Shown piece after piece: positions 25,464-37,413 of a stretch of DNA of 64,000 nt; the first letter of the stretch is position 1, and every line of letters starts with the position of its first letter. Origin of the DNA: Agaricicola taiwanensis (lineage in GTDB: Bacteria > Pseudomonadota > Alphaproteobacteria > Rhizobiales > Methylopilaceae); contig NZ_BMCP01000005.1 in NCBI RefSeq assembly GCF_014635245.1, positions 1 to 64,000 of the forward strand, given 5' to 3'. The position numbers and the translations under genes are program-made. Below the pieces are notes generated by a model that did no database searches, was not told the DNA's origin, and worked only from the letters and a program-made list of their open reading frames with translations.

Positions 25464-26945
25464 ATGAAGAACTATCAGCTCTTCATTGGCGGTGATTACG
25501 TCGACCCGGTCGGCGGCGAGTGGTTCGACACCATCGATCCCTACCGGGGCGAGGCATGGGCGAGGATCCCCAAGGCGACCCAAGGGGACGTCGATCGCGC
25601 GGTGGCCGCCGCCAACGAGGCGATGTGGAACGGCCCATGGTCGACCATGACGGCATCGGCACGCGGCAAGGCCATGCGCAGGCTTGGCGATCTCGTGGCG
25701 GAGAATGCTGAAAGACTGGCCGAGGTCGAGGTTCGGGACAACGGCAAGCTGATGGCGGAGATGCTCGCCCAGGTCCGCTATCATTCGGAATGGTGGTGGT
25801 ATTTCGGCGGCCTTGTCGACAAGCTCGAAGGCGGCCTCGTTCCCATCGATAAGCCCGACATGTTCGCCTATACCACGCATGATCCGGTCGGCGTGGTCGC
25901 GGCTTTGACGGCCTGGAACTCGCCGCTTCTGTTCGTCGCCTGGAAATGTGCCGCCGCGCTCGCCGCCGGATGCGCCGTCATTGTGAAGCCCTCGGAGTTC
26001 GCCTCCGCCAGCACGCTTGAATTTGCAGCCCTCACCCGGGAAGCGGGCATCCCCGATGGCATGTTCAATGTCATAACAGGCTTCGGCGGAGAGACCGGCG
26101 CCGCGCTCGTCACCCATCCCGGTGTCGCCAAGATCACCTTTACCGGCTCGGATGCGACGGGCGCGCGGGTTTATGAAGCGGCCGCCGCCAGCCTGAAGCG
26201 GGTGTCCCTGGAGCTTGGCGGCAAATCGCCCAACATCATCTTCGAGGACGCCGACATCGACGCGGCCGTGTCCGGAGCGATCTCCGGCATATTCGCCGCC
26301 TCCGGCCAGACCTGCATCGCCGGCTCGCGGCTGCTCGTCCAGAACTCGGTCAAGGACGAGGTCGTGGCGCGCCTCATCGAGATCGGCCGCACCGCCAAGA
26401 TCGGCGACCCCGTGCAGCCCGACACCAACATCGGACCCATCACCACGCCGGCGCAATACAGGAAGGTGCTCGATTACATCGAGATCGCCAATGCCGAAGG
26501 TGCCCGCTGCGTGCTGGGCGGCAAGCCCGCCTCCGGACAGGATGCCAGGGGAGGCCAGTTCGTCGAGCCGACGATCTTCGTGGACGTCAACAACGAGATG
26601 CGGATCGCGCGCGAGGAGGTTTTCGGCCCCGTGCTGTCAGTCATCGGGTTCGACACCGAGGAGGAAGCCGTGCGGATCGCCAACGATACGATCTACGGCC
26701 TCGCGGCAGGCGTCTGGACGCAGGATCTGCGGCGCGCGCTGCGGCTGCCGAAGCTGCTCCGCGTCGGCATGGTCTGGGTGAACACATACCGCGCCGTCAG
26801 CTACATGATGCCGTTCGGCGGCATGAAGCAGAGCGGGCTCGGCCGTGAAAGCGGCATCGCCGCGGTGTCTCAATTCCTCGAGACCAAGAGCGTCTGGATC
26901 TCGACGGCGAAAGGCGCCCCGGCCAATCCCTTCATCCTGCGCTGA
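25464..26945 (+). CDS. NAD(P)-dependent aldehyde dehydrogenase, second copy
   Basis: The 493-residue protein starts at ATG 25464 with GGAGAAG just before it; an in-frame TTG at 25452 is less likely. Catalytic residues are N152 (AWNSP), E250 (LELGGKSPN) and C284 (GQTCIAGSR), the last two at the same positions as in the first copy. The segment RDNGKLMAEMLAQ and the aromatic stretch after it are shared with the copy at 3623, so the two enzymes likely accept related aldehydes. It precedes the third set of genes, including the decarboxylase, whose product would be an aldehyde suited to this enzyme. Confidence 0.92.
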   Translation: MKNYQLFIGGDYVDPVGGEWFDTIDPYRGEAWARIPKATQGDVDRAVAAANEAMWNGPWSTMTASARGKAMRRLGDLVAENAERLAEVEVRDNGKLMAEMLAQVRYHSEWWWYFGGLVDKLEGGLVPIDKPDMFAYTTHDPVGVVAALTAWNSPLLFVAWKCAAALAAGCAVIVKPSEFASASTLEFAALTREAGIPDGMFNVITGFGGETGAALVTHPGVAKITFTGSDATGARVYEAAAASLKRVSLELGGKSPNIIFEDADIDAAVSGAISGIFAASGQTCIAGSRLLVQNSVKDEVVARLIEIGRTAKIGDPVQPDTNIGPITTPAQYRKVLDYIEIANAEGARCVLGGKPASGQDARGGQFVEPTIFVDVNNEMRIAREEVFGPVLSVIGFDTEEEAVRIANDTIYGLAAGVWTQDLRRALRLPKLLRVGMVWVNTYRAVSYMMPFGGMKQSGLGRESGIAAVSQFLETKSVWISTAKGAPANPFILR

Positions 26946-27058
26946 GCGGGAGCCTTCATTATCCCGAAACCGAGCTGTCGTGGCGGAGGTCTCCGACCGC
27001 GCCGCGATGGCGCGCGCCTGCCTGTGGCCCGTCAAAGGTCCCAGTATTCCAAGGCTGC

Positions 27059-27068
27059 ATACTAGTAT
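27059..27068. promoter_or_regulatory. Palindrome ATACTAGTAT before the orphan tctC
   Basis: A perfect 10-base palindrome, ATACTAGTAT, lies 75 bases before the tctC start in the 198-base gap after the aldehyde dehydrogenase. The size suits a GntR/FCD operator. Beyond it the gap carries a short AT-rich piece (CTATAAAAAAT) and a strong GGGAGGG ribosome site, so a separate promoter is plausible here. Confidence 0.35.
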
Positions 27069-27143
27069 CGGCATTCACGCTTTGCTCCAGTCCCTGAGCG
27101 CCGATAGCCTGCCCCGGCAACTATAAAAAATCGGGAGGGAACT

Positions 27144-28127
27144 ATGTTTCGACGCTTGCGGCTGTTCGCTGGTCTTCTGGTGCTCGCTGCGCCGAGTGCT
27201 GCATTTGCGCAGGCCACGTCCTACCCCACGGAAACGGTCCGGATCATCACGCCGTTCGAACCCGGCGGCGGTACCGACATCATGTCTCGTGCCCTGGCGC
27301 AGAAGCTTGAAGGCCTCTGGAGCAAATCGGTCATTGTCGAGAACAAGGCCGGAGCCAACGGCAATCTGGGAACTGATGTCGTCGCGAAATCCAAGCCCGA
27401 CGGCCACACCCTGCTGATGACGACCAACGCCACCATCGTCATCAACCCCCAGCTCTTCGGAGACCAGGTTAAATATGATCCGGTGAAGGATTTCGCGCCG
27501 GTCACGCTGATGTCGACGCTTCCCTTCGTATTCGTGGTGCCGGCCTCATCGCCTGCCAAGACGATGGAGGAATTCATCGAGCTGGCCAAGAAAAACCCCG
27601 GCACCCTCGACTGCGGATCGTCCGGAATGGGCGGCGGCGCACATCTCGCCCTGGAAATGCTCAAGTCGCGTGCGGGGCTCGATATCGCCCATATCCCCTA
27701 CAAGGGAACCGGCTCGTCGATCACCGCTCTCATCGGCGGCCATATCGACTGCATGTTCGTCTCGATCCTCACCGTAACTCCATACATAAAGCAGGAACAG
27801 GCCCGCGCGCTGGCGGTCAGCAGCCTCAAGCGCAATCCGTCTCTTCCTGATACTCCCGCCGTCGCCGAGCTGCCGGGCCTGGACGGATTTGAATCCGATC
27901 TCTGGTACGGCTTGCTGGCCCCCGCGGGGACCGATCCGGCCATCGTCGAGAAGATCAATGCCGGTGCCAAGGCCATGCTCGACGATCCGGACATCCGTGG
28001 GCGTTTCGAGCCCACCGGCGCCCTCCTTATCGGCAACAGTCCTGAAGAGTTTTCGAAGCTTATCGAAAGCGACATCAAGAAATGGACCGAAGTCATCGAG
28101 CGCGCCAACATCAAGGCGCAACTCTAG
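27144..28127 (+). CDS. TctC-type (Bug family) solute-binding protein, orphan
   Basis: The 327-residue protein has a clear signal peptide (MFRRLRLFAGLLVLAAPSAA, cleavage at AFAQ-A) and the Bug mature start SYPTETVRIITPFEPGGGTDIMSR. It also has the usual LDIAHIPYKGTGSSITALIGGHID loop. No TctA or TctB follows; the next genes encode a decarboxylase. It may serve the TctBA pair at 5934-7888, which lacks its own TctC, or act as a sensor for a regulator, as some Bug proteins do. Confidence 0.92.
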   Translation: MFRRLRLFAGLLVLAAPSAAFAQATSYPTETVRIITPFEPGGGTDIMSRALAQKLEGLWSKSVIVENKAGANGNLGTDVVAKSKPDGHTLLMTTNATIVINPQLFGDQVKYDPVKDFAPVTLMSTLPFVFVVPASSPAKTMEEFIELAKKNPGTLDCGSSGMGGGAHLALEMLKSRAGLDIAHIPYKGTGSSITALIGGHIDCMFVSILTVTPYIKQEQARALAVSSLKRNPSLPDTPAVAELPGLDGFESDLWYGLLAPAGTDPAIVEKINAGAKAMLDDPDIRGRFEPTGALLIGNSPEEFSKLIESDIKKWTEVIERANIKAQL

Positions 28128-28139
28128 CCTGATCTCTAC

Positions 28140-28185
28140 CTGCCGATCCCGGATTTTGCCCGACAGCCGGGGCAGGGATCGGCAG
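28140..28185 (+). other. Long nested hairpin between tctC and the decarboxylase genes
   Basis: CTGCCGATCCC (28140-28150) pairs perfectly with GGGATCGGCAG (28175-28185). Inside it TGCCC (28057+100 = 28157-28161) pairs with GGGCA (28170-28174). The structure lies 13 bases after the tctC stop and 37 before the next start. There is no T-run, so it looks like a processing or stabilising hairpin that would raise the amount of binding-protein mRNA relative to the downstream enzymes. Confidence 0.5.
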
Positions 28186-28221
28186 AGGCCTGTGGCTCAC
28201 CTCGTGCCCAATGGAGTCAAC

Positions 28222-28752
28222 GTGAAACCTGAAACACCCCCGCGCCTCTGGCCCGGCGATATCTATCAGAGCCTCAAGAAGGTGGACGTCAGGCAGGTCG
28301 CCTATGTCCCCGATGCCGGGCACACGCAGTTGATAATCAATTGCCAGACGGATGCCGATATGACCGCCGTCTCCCTCACCACCGAGGAGGAAGGCGTCGC
28401 GCTTCTGGCCGGTGCATGGCTCGGCGGCCAGCGCGGCGTGCTGCTGATGCAATCATCCGGCGTCGGAAACTGCATCAACATGCTCAGCGTGCCGCTCCAC
28501 TGCCGGATGCCGCTGTTGATGATCGTGACCATGCGGGGCGAGTGGGGCGAGTTCAACCCCTGGCAGCTGCCCATGGGCCAGAACACCGAACGCGTCCTCA
28601 GGGACATGGGTGTCTACATCCAGCGGGCGGACCATGCCGAGGAGGTGGGCTCCGTCACCTATGCGGCCGCCCAGCTCGCCTTCAGTTCAAATTGCGCCGT
28701 CGCGGTGCTGCTGAGCCAGCGGCTGCTCGGCTTCAAGGATTGGAGCAAGTGA
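28222..28752 (+). CDS. Thiamin-diphosphate decarboxylase, alpha (PYR) subunit, ComD-like
   Basis: The 176-residue protein is the N-terminal half of a split ThDP decarboxylase, related to sulfopyruvate decarboxylase ComD and phosphonopyruvate decarboxylase. Residues 12-70 (GDIYQSLKKVDVRQVAYVPD, then TTEEEGVALLAGAWLGG) include the glutamate cluster 55-57 expected to activate the thiamin ring. GTG 28222 is chosen as start because GGAG lies 5 bases upstream; GTG at 28192 and 28204 are possible. It overlaps functionally with the next gene, two bases away, which supplies the cofactor-binding half. Confidence 0.85.
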   Translation: MKPETPPRLWPGDIYQSLKKVDVRQVAYVPDAGHTQLIINCQTDADMTAVSLTTEEEGVALLAGAWLGGQRGVLLMQSSGVGNCINMLSVPLHCRMPLLMIVTMRGEWGEFNPWQLPMGQNTERVLRDMGVYIQRADHAEEVGSVTYAAAQLAFSSNCAVAVLLSQRLLGFKDWSK

Positions 28753-28754
28753 CC

Positions 28755-29357
28755 ATGACCACCGAAACCAGAAAAGGCAGTCTCGACCGCCGTCATGTGA
28801 TGGCGACGATCCAGGCAAAGCGCGGCGACGCGCTCATGGTGACGGGCCTTGGCTCCACCACCTATGACGCCGGCACGGCCGATCACCTGAACACCTTCTG
28901 CCTGTGGGGCGGCATGGGCGCCGCTGCCATGACGGGCCTCGGGCTGGCGCTGGCGCAGCCGGACCGCCGGGTGCTGGTCATGACGGGCGACGGCGAAATG
29001 CTGATGGGCATGGGCGCCTTTGCCACCATCGGCGCGCAGCAGCCGAAGAACCTCGCCATCGCCGTCATCGACAACGAGCACTACAGCGAGACCGGCATGC
29101 AGCCGACGCACACCCAGCGCGGCGTGTGCCTCGCGAGCGTTGCCAGGGGCTGCAGCTTTGCCGCCGCCGAAACGGTCTATTCGGAAGAGGAGCTCGATGC
29201 GGTGCTGCCGACGCTGTTCGGCGGTTCCGGTCCTGTCCTGGCCGTCATCAAGGTGAACACGCAGCGCTACCCCATGTCGATCCGGCTGCGTGACGGCGCG
29301 CGGCTCAAGGACCGCTTCCGGGAGAACCTGCTGGGGGCCGACGTTGCCTACGACTAG
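28755..29357 (+). CDS. Thiamin-diphosphate decarboxylase, beta (PP) subunit, ComE-like
   Basis: The 200-residue protein carries the ThDP-binding motif, GDG at 78-80 (VMTGDGEMLMG) through D106-N107 (AVIDNEHY), as in ComE and other PP domains. It starts two bases after the alpha subunit stop, so the two should assemble as a heteromer. Together they probably decarboxylate a 2-oxo acid to an aldehyde, which the nearby aldehyde dehydrogenase could oxidise. No sulfonate or phosphonate genes are nearby, so sulfopyruvate is not the obvious substrate. Confidence 0.88.
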   Translation: MTTETRKGSLDRRHVMATIQAKRGDALMVTGLGSTTYDAGTADHLNTFCLWGGMGAAAMTGLGLALAQPDRRVLVMTGDGEMLMGMGAFATIGAQQPKNLAIAVIDNEHYSETGMQPTHTQRGVCLASVARGCSFAAAETVYSEEELDAVLPTLFGGSGPVLAVIKVNTQRYPMSIRLRDGARLKDRFRENLLGADVAYD

Positions 29358-30741
29358 CGCGGCCGCGCCAGAAGACGCCGGCGGGAGACAGCCCCAGGAG
29401 CGGGACTGGAAGGTTGTCCTCGCCGGCGAATGCATGATCTCGCGGCCCCTCTCGACGTATGAGGAGCCGGAATTTCGCGGTGTGCTGGACCTCCTTCGCG
29501 CCTCGGACGTCACTTACGCGCATCTGGAGATGAACTTCGCCGACGCCGGTGATCTGGACTGGGCGGTAAGGGGCGACTGGACCGCCAGCTATATGATTGC
29601 GGAGGCGAGGCTCGCCGCCGAGTTGAAGCAGACGGGCATCGACCTGTTGTCGCTGGCCCATAACCACAGCTTCGACTTCGGAGCATCGGGCCTTCTGTCG
29701 ACCATCCGGCACTGCCGCGAGGCGGGTTTCGCCTGCGCCGGAACCGGGCGTGATCTGGAGGAGGCGCGCGACCCCGCCTATCTGGAAACCCGCAAGGGCC
29801 GGGTCGCGCTGGTGTCGGTCAGTTCGGGAAACAAGGGCTATGAGTGGGCCGGCCATCCCAAGGCGGGCCTGCGCGGGCGACCCGGCGTCAATCCGCTTCG
29901 GGTGTCGATGACCTATGAGGTCGATGAAGAGACGACCGCTCATCTGCGGAATCTTGCAGAGCGGCTCGGCATCGGCAAAAGCCGGAAGGGCGCATCAGGT
30001 GCCGAAGAGGTTGCCCTGAACTTTCCGGCCGATCAGTCGACCCGCACATCGGCCGTCTTCGTGCAAGGCGATGGCTTCAGGGTGAACAGCCAGTGCCACG
30101 AGCGGGATCTTGAAGGAAACCTCCGCTCGGTCGATGAAGCCGCCAGCATGGCCGACCTCGTGATGGTCGCCCATCACTTCAACGTCTCGGAAGGGCCGCG
30201 GGGCGACGAGCCGCCCGCCTTCGCCCGGCAGTTCGCCAGGGCCGCCATCGACGCCGGCGCGCACATCTATGTCGGGCACGGCTGGCACAAGACGCTCGGC
30301 ATCGAGATCTATCAGGGAAAGCCGATCTTCTATGGCATCGGCAATTTCATCGCCCAGTCGGAATTCGTGCGACGGGTGCCGTTCGACAGCTATGAAGCCT
30401 GGGACCATGACGTGGACCGGCTGCCGACGCTGACACCGGCCGCCTATCCGCTGCATCCGGGCCTGGACATGCCGCTGTGGTGGAATTCCGCAGTGATCTC
30501 TCTCGATTACGACGGCGGCAGGCTGAGGGAAATCCGGCTCCATCCGGTGAAGATGGGAAGGTTGCCGGACGGACGGATCACCCGCCGGACCGGCACGGGC
30601 GGACATGCCCTCACCGAAGGCCGGCCGTTTCTCGCCGACCCTGCCAACGCCGAAGCAGTGCTGACGCGGCTGCAGGCCCTGTCGGAGCCATTGGGGACAC
30701 GGATCGATATCGAAGAGGGGATCGGCATCATCCGGCTCTAG
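29344..30741 (+). CDS. CapA-family metallophosphoesterase-like protein
   Basis: The 465-residue protein belongs to the CapA/PgsA group (poly-gamma-glutamate synthesis or cleavage proteins with a calcineurin-like fold). It shows VVLAGECMISRPL in place of the usual first strand, LSLAHNHSFDFG (metal-binding NHS/D motif), MVAHHFN, and a late YVGHGWHK plus IFYGIGNF. The start is taken as TTG 29344, overlapping the ComE stop; the in-frame ATG near 29434 would cut the first strand. There is no signal peptide, unlike true CapA. It is embedded in a catabolic operon, so a hydrolytic or amide-forming role on a pathway compound is possible. Confidence 0.75.
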   Translation: MPTTSAAAPEDAGGRQPQERDWKVVLAGECMISRPLSTYEEPEFRGVLDLLRASDVTYAHLEMNFADAGDLDWAVRGDWTASYMIAEARLAAELKQTGIDLLSLAHNHSFDFGASGLLSTIRHCREAGFACAGTGRDLEEARDPAYLETRKGRVALVSVSSGNKGYEWAGHPKAGLRGRPGVNPLRVSMTYEVDEETTAHLRNLAERLGIGKSRKGASGAEEVALNFPADQSTRTSAVFVQGDGFRVNSQCHERDLEGNLRSVDEAASMADLVMVAHHFNVSEGPRGDEPPAFARQFARAAIDAGAHIYVGHGWHKTLGIEIYQGKPIFYGIGNFIAQSEFVRRVPFDSYEAWDHDVDRLPTLTPAAYPLHPGLDMPLWWNSAVISLDYDGGRLREIRLHPVKMGRLPDGRITRRTGTGGHALTEGRPFLADPANAEAVLTRLQALSEPLGTRIDIEEGIGIIRL

Positions 30742-30774
30742 CCGGTGGTTCGCCATGTTTGAACGAGGATCAGA

Positions 30775-32152
30775 ATGACCCGGAGCCACGCCCACGACCT
30801 CATTGCCTTCGTGCATCAGATCTCGCTTGATGACCTGCCGCCCGCCGTCGTCGAACAGGCGAAAATCTGTCTCCTGGAGGCGCTGGGTTGCGGGGCATTC
30901 GGATCGAGCCAACCCTGGTCGCGGATGCTCGCCGAAGAGGTCCTGTCCGAGCAATCGCGTGGGGTTGGCACCATCATCGGCCGGGCGGAGAAGGTGTCGG
31001 CGCCCGGTGCCGCCCTGTGCAACGGCACGGCGATCCATGGCTATGAACTGGATGATCTCATCGCCTCATCCGTGGTCCATCCCGGCGCGGCGGTGATCCC
31101 GGCCGCGCTCGCGGCGGGAGAGGCGGTCAATGCCACCGGCGCGCGGCTCATCGAAGCCATCGTCGCGGGCTATGAGGTCATGCACCGGCTCGGGCTTGCC
31201 ATCGGTCCCGAACCCTTCAAGCGCGGCTTCCATGTCACTAGCCTGACCGCGCCCGTTGCCTGCGCCGTCGCCGCCGGCATCGTCATGGACCTGCCGCTGG
31301 AAAAGCTTCTCTCCTCCATTGGCCTCTGCTGTTCCAGCGCGTCCGGCATCAAGAGCTTCGCTACCGGAAACGGCGGGGGCATGGTGAAGCGGCTGCACCT
31401 CGGCCGTGGCGCCGAGGCCGGCGTGCGCATGAGCCAATTGGCCGAACGAGGGTTCCTCGGCCCGCCCTTCGCGATCGACAGCCGGTTCGGCCTTCTGGAG
31501 GTTTTCGGCGGAAGCGGCGCCATGCCGGAAAAACTCGACAGCGGTCTTGGAGGGGACTGGGCGATCAGCCAGACATGGTTCAAGGTCTTCCCGGTGTGCG
31601 GCTGGATCCAGTCGGCCATCCAGCTCCTGCTCGAGTTCCGGGGCGAGACGCCGCTCGCGGCCTCAGAGATCGCCAAGGTCCGCATCGGGGTCAGCGAATA
31701 TGCGGTGCGGAACAACAGCGAAGCCGCGCCCATCGACACCATGGGCGCGCAATACAGCATCCCCTATTGCGCCGCCGTCGCCCTCACGGGAAATCCGCGC
31801 GATCCGGAAATGTTCGCGCCCTCCGCGGTGAACCGGGCCTCGACCCGGGAACTGGCAGCCCGCGTCGAGGTCGTGGTCGATCCCAGGATCGAGGCGGTCT
31901 ATCCGGCCCAGTACGGCGCGAGCGCCTCTCTCACCCTCACCGACGGCAAGACCTTCGAGGGGATCGTCCTGGATTGCCACGGCACGCCGGCCGATCCCTG
32001 CACCCAGGAGGAAAGCCGAGCCAAGTTCAAGCTGCTTACGCGCGGCCGCATTTCAGAGGCGCAGGCCGATGCCCTCACGGAATATGTGCGTGACGCCGCG
32101 GATCTCTCCTCTGTCCGTCTCCTGACCGGAACGCTGTCCCCTGCGAGGTCCC

Positions 32153-32172
<20 letters not shown>
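30775..32172 (+). CDS. MmgE/PrpD-family dehydratase/decarboxylase
   Basis: The 465-residue protein has the family features: [25 protein letters not shown] near 84-108, [22 protein letters not shown] near 154-175, [27 protein letters not shown] near 203-229 and the lysine in TWFKVFPVC. Members include 2-methylcitrate dehydratase PrpD and cis-aconitate decarboxylase. The 3' end overlaps the aconitase-like gene by 20 bases, so the two are tightly coupled. Paired dehydration and hydration of a tricarboxylic acid, as in the methylcitrate cycle, is the obvious model. Confidence 0.88.
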
Positions 32173-34861
<2,689 letters not shown>

Positions 34862-34874
34862 ACGGGGCGGGTGA

Positions 34875-37199
34875 TCAGCCCGCCGGGGGCGGCAGCAGCT
34901 TCGGCTTCTTTGCCGTGGTCCGCTTGCGCGCCGGTTTCTTTGCCGTTTCCCCGGCAGCCGCTTCCGCCGCCTCCGGAGGAGCTTCGGCCGTAGGCTGGTC
35001 GCCCTGCTTCGCGATGCCATTGCCGCCGTTCAGCTGTTTCACATAGAGCGGCGGCGCCTTTCCGGCCTTGTCCTCACCCATGTAAAGCGTGACGTGAGGG
35101 AAGGGGATCTCGATGCCCCGCCGGTCGAAGACCTCCTTGATGATCTCGTTATAGGCGCGGCCTGCTGCCCAGTGGCCGCCGGCCACGGTCTTTATGCGGG
35201 CGCGCACCATGATCGCGCTGTCGCCGAATTCGGTGATGCCCTGCATGTCGAGCGGCGCGATGATCTTCTCCTTGTGCTCGGTTTCCATCAGCAGGTCGAA
35301 CGCCTCCTGCATGGCTTCTTTCACCTCAGTGATGTTCTCGCGATAGGCGACGCCAATCTCCGCCACATGGAAGGCGAAGCCCTTCACCATGTTGGAAACA
35401 GTATCCACGGAGGAGAACGGGATGAGGTGCAGCGTGCCCGACAGGTCGCGCAGCGAGACCGAGCGGATGGTGAGCTTCTCCACCACGCCGCCGGTGCTGC
35501 CGATGTTCACCACATCCCCCTCATTCATGATGTTCTCGAGCTGAATGAAGACGCCTGTGATGATGTCCTGCACCAGCTTCTGCGCGCCGAAGCCGACGGC
35601 GAGGCCGACCACGCCGGCACCCGCCAGCAGGGGCGCGATGTTCACCCCGATCTGCGCCAGCGTCAGCATGATCACCATGACGACAAGCACGACGGTGAAG
35701 GCGTTGCGGAAGAGAGCGAGCAGCGTCTTCTCGCGCGCGGTCGGCACCGAACCGAAATTGGGGTTCAGCCGGTAGTCGATCCAGGACTGGATCGCGAGAT
35801 AGATGATGAAACCGATGAGCAGGACGAAGGCGGCCGAGACCAGCGAACCGATGACGAGCTGACCTCTGGCGCTGCCCGCCCAGTCGAGGAAGTCGATCAG
35901 GCCCCAGGCTTGCGCCACGGCGATGACGATGCCGATCAGCACCACCGTGCGCACCACCTGCATGACACGCGGCACGAAGGCCTGGAGCCGTGGCTCCAGC
36001 GCTGGAAGCCGCTCGCGGAGGTCCTCCGGCAGGCGCATGCCCACGTTCACGAAGCGCGAGATGAAGGCGATGATCAGGCTGCCGATGACGACGGCGATGA
36101 GCGACTTGATGGTTGCCGCCAGCATGAAGGGCAGCGCATCGCGCGGGTTGACCAGCCACACGATCAGGATCGCGATGAGATAGAGGATGGCGATGATGTG
36201 CCAGACGCCAGCGAGTGCGGAGAAGGCGCGCGAGAGGGCGTCATGCCGGCCGGCGGTGGCGCGGGCGGCGAGCTTTTTCTTCACCTTGTCTCGGTTCTGC
36301 AGCACGATGATGATGCCGATCACCACTGCTGTCAGCATGACGATGACGCGCACTGCCTGCGCCGCGGCCGGCGAGACATTGGCGGCCACCACCGGCGCCA
36401 CGAACATGAAGGTGTAGCCCAGGAGCGAGACGACCCGCGCCGCCCAGAAGTACCAGTAGGCCGCCGTGGTGTCGCCAAGGCCGATGAAGCGGAAGGCGGG
36501 GAAACTCGGCTGCAGCACCGTGCGCATGCCCACCTTGATGATCTCCACCATGAGGAAGGCATTGAGCAGCAGCGTCTGGTTGATGCCCATGCGGCCGGTA
36601 GAGCCGCCGACGACCTGCAGTGCGATGAGATAGCCGGCGCCCCAGGCCACCGCCACCAGCACGAGATCGATGGCCGTGGCGAGAGCCGCGAAGGTGGCCC
36701 GCATGACCCAGTGCCGACCCTCGACGTGTTGCGCAAGCCGCCGCTGGATCCAATGGCCGAGGAGGCGGGCGACGAAGAAAGCGGCGAAAAGCCCAACGCC
36801 CACCAGAACAACGGCGATGGCGGCATCGCGCACGCCGGCAAAATCGATGCTGGCGCCTCCCGTGAAGGCCGCGGCGATCCCTGCGATGCCGGTGAGAAGC
36901 TCCTGGCCGGCGGAGGCCAGCTGCTCGGCCATGGCCTGGGTCTGTTCGGCAATCTGCCGGGCGAGGGTGGGTTCGGCTTCCTGCGCGGCGGCGGCCGGTG
37001 CTTCGGCCGCCTGCGCCTTCAGCCGCGACAGCAGCGCATTGCGCGCTTCCTCATTCTCCAGGATGCGGATCAGCTCATCAACGCTGGCCTGTGGGGCTTG
37101 CTCGGCCTGGCCTTCGGCGGGAGCCGGCGCGGCGTCCTGTGCAGCGGCGGAGAGCGGCGCGATGGCGAGAAGGGTGGCGAACAGCAGGATAAAACGCAT
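34875..37199 (-). CDS. Large MscS-family mechanosensitive channel
   Basis: The 774-residue protein begins with a signal peptide (MRFILLFATLLAIAPLSAAA) and a charged helical periplasmic part. About ten membrane segments follow, and then the MscS core with pore helix GAGVVGLAVGFGAQKLVQDIITG and the beta domain NEGDVVNIGSTGGVVEKLTIR. The C-terminus is a lysine/proline/alanine-rich tail. It opens on membrane tension to release solutes in hypo-osmotic shock. The ATG at 37199 is preferred over a longer frame because it creates the signal peptide. It converges with the aconitase-like gene; stops are 13 bases apart. Confidence 0.92.
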   Translation of the reverse strand: MRFILLFATLLAIAPLSAAAQDAAPAPAEGQAEQAPQASVDELIRILENEEARNALLSRLKAQAAEAPAAAAQEAEPTLARQIAEQTQAMAEQLASAGQELLTGIAGIAAAFTGGASIDFAGVRDAAIAVVLVGVGLFAAFFVARLLGHWIQRRLAQHVEGRHWVMRATFAALATAIDLVLVAVAWGAGYLIALQVVGGSTGRMGINQTLLLNAFLMVEIIKVGMRTVLQPSFPAFRFIGLGDTTAAYWYFWAARVVSLLGYTFMFVAPVVAANVSPAAAQAVRVIVMLTAVVIGIIIVLQNRDKVKKKLAARATAGRHDALSRAFSALAGVWHIIAILYLIAILIVWLVNPRDALPFMLAATIKSLIAVVIGSLIIAFISRFVNVGMRLPEDLRERLPALEPRLQAFVPRVMQVVRTVVLIGIVIAVAQAWGLIDFLDWAGSARGQLVIGSLVSAAFVLLIGFIIYLAIQSWIDYRLNPNFGSVPTAREKTLLALFRNAFTVVLVVMVIMLTLAQIGVNIAPLLAGAGVVGLAVGFGAQKLVQDIITGVFIQLENIMNEGDVVNIGSTGGVVEKLTIRSVSLRDLSGTLHLIPFSSVDTVSNMVKGFAFHVAEIGVAYRENITEVKEAMQEAFDLLMETEHKEKIIAPLDMQGITEFGDSAIMVRARIKTVAGGHWAAGRAYNEIIKEVFDRRGIEIPFPHVTLYMGEDKAGKAPPLYVKQLNGGNGIAKQGDQPTAEAPPEAAEAAAGETAKKPARKRTTAKKPKLLPPPAG

Positions 37200-37310
37200 G
37201 AGACCGTGAGATTTGCATGTGATCGGGATGACCCCACAAGCATGGGGCACAGGGTCTCCCCGTCAACCCTTCCCGACGCGGGAATACGGTGTGAAGCAGC
37301 GGCGCCATTC

Positions 37311-37375
37311 CGCCATGTTCGCCCTCGTGGCGAGCATCCACGAATTTCCCATCTGCGGCAGCTGCTGTTGAAGGC
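37311..37375. repeat. Diverged REP family A copy
   Basis: CATGTTCGCCCTCGTGGCGA at 37314-37333 and the following CGAATTTCCCATCTGCGGCA correspond to the left arm and core of the complete element at 38601-38696, with several changes. The right arm is not recognisable. It lies in the 214-base gap between the MscS gene start and the end of the CDF gene; the rest of this gap shows nothing notable. Confidence 0.55.
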
Positions 37376-37413
37376 GTCGTTGCCGGCAGGCGGGCCGACC
37401 TGAAGCGTTTTTC

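Noticed and set aside
28192..29357. Assignment of the split decarboxylase to coenzyme M biosynthesis (comDE)
   Set aside because: No comA/comB/comC or sulfonate genes are nearby and the context is carboxylate catabolism; only the fold family is supported.
35094..37403. 769-residue plus-strand open frame opposite the MscS gene
   Set aside because: It is rich in His/Asp/Arg as expected from antisense translation of a GC-rich gene, has no domain, and the MscS frame is clearly real.
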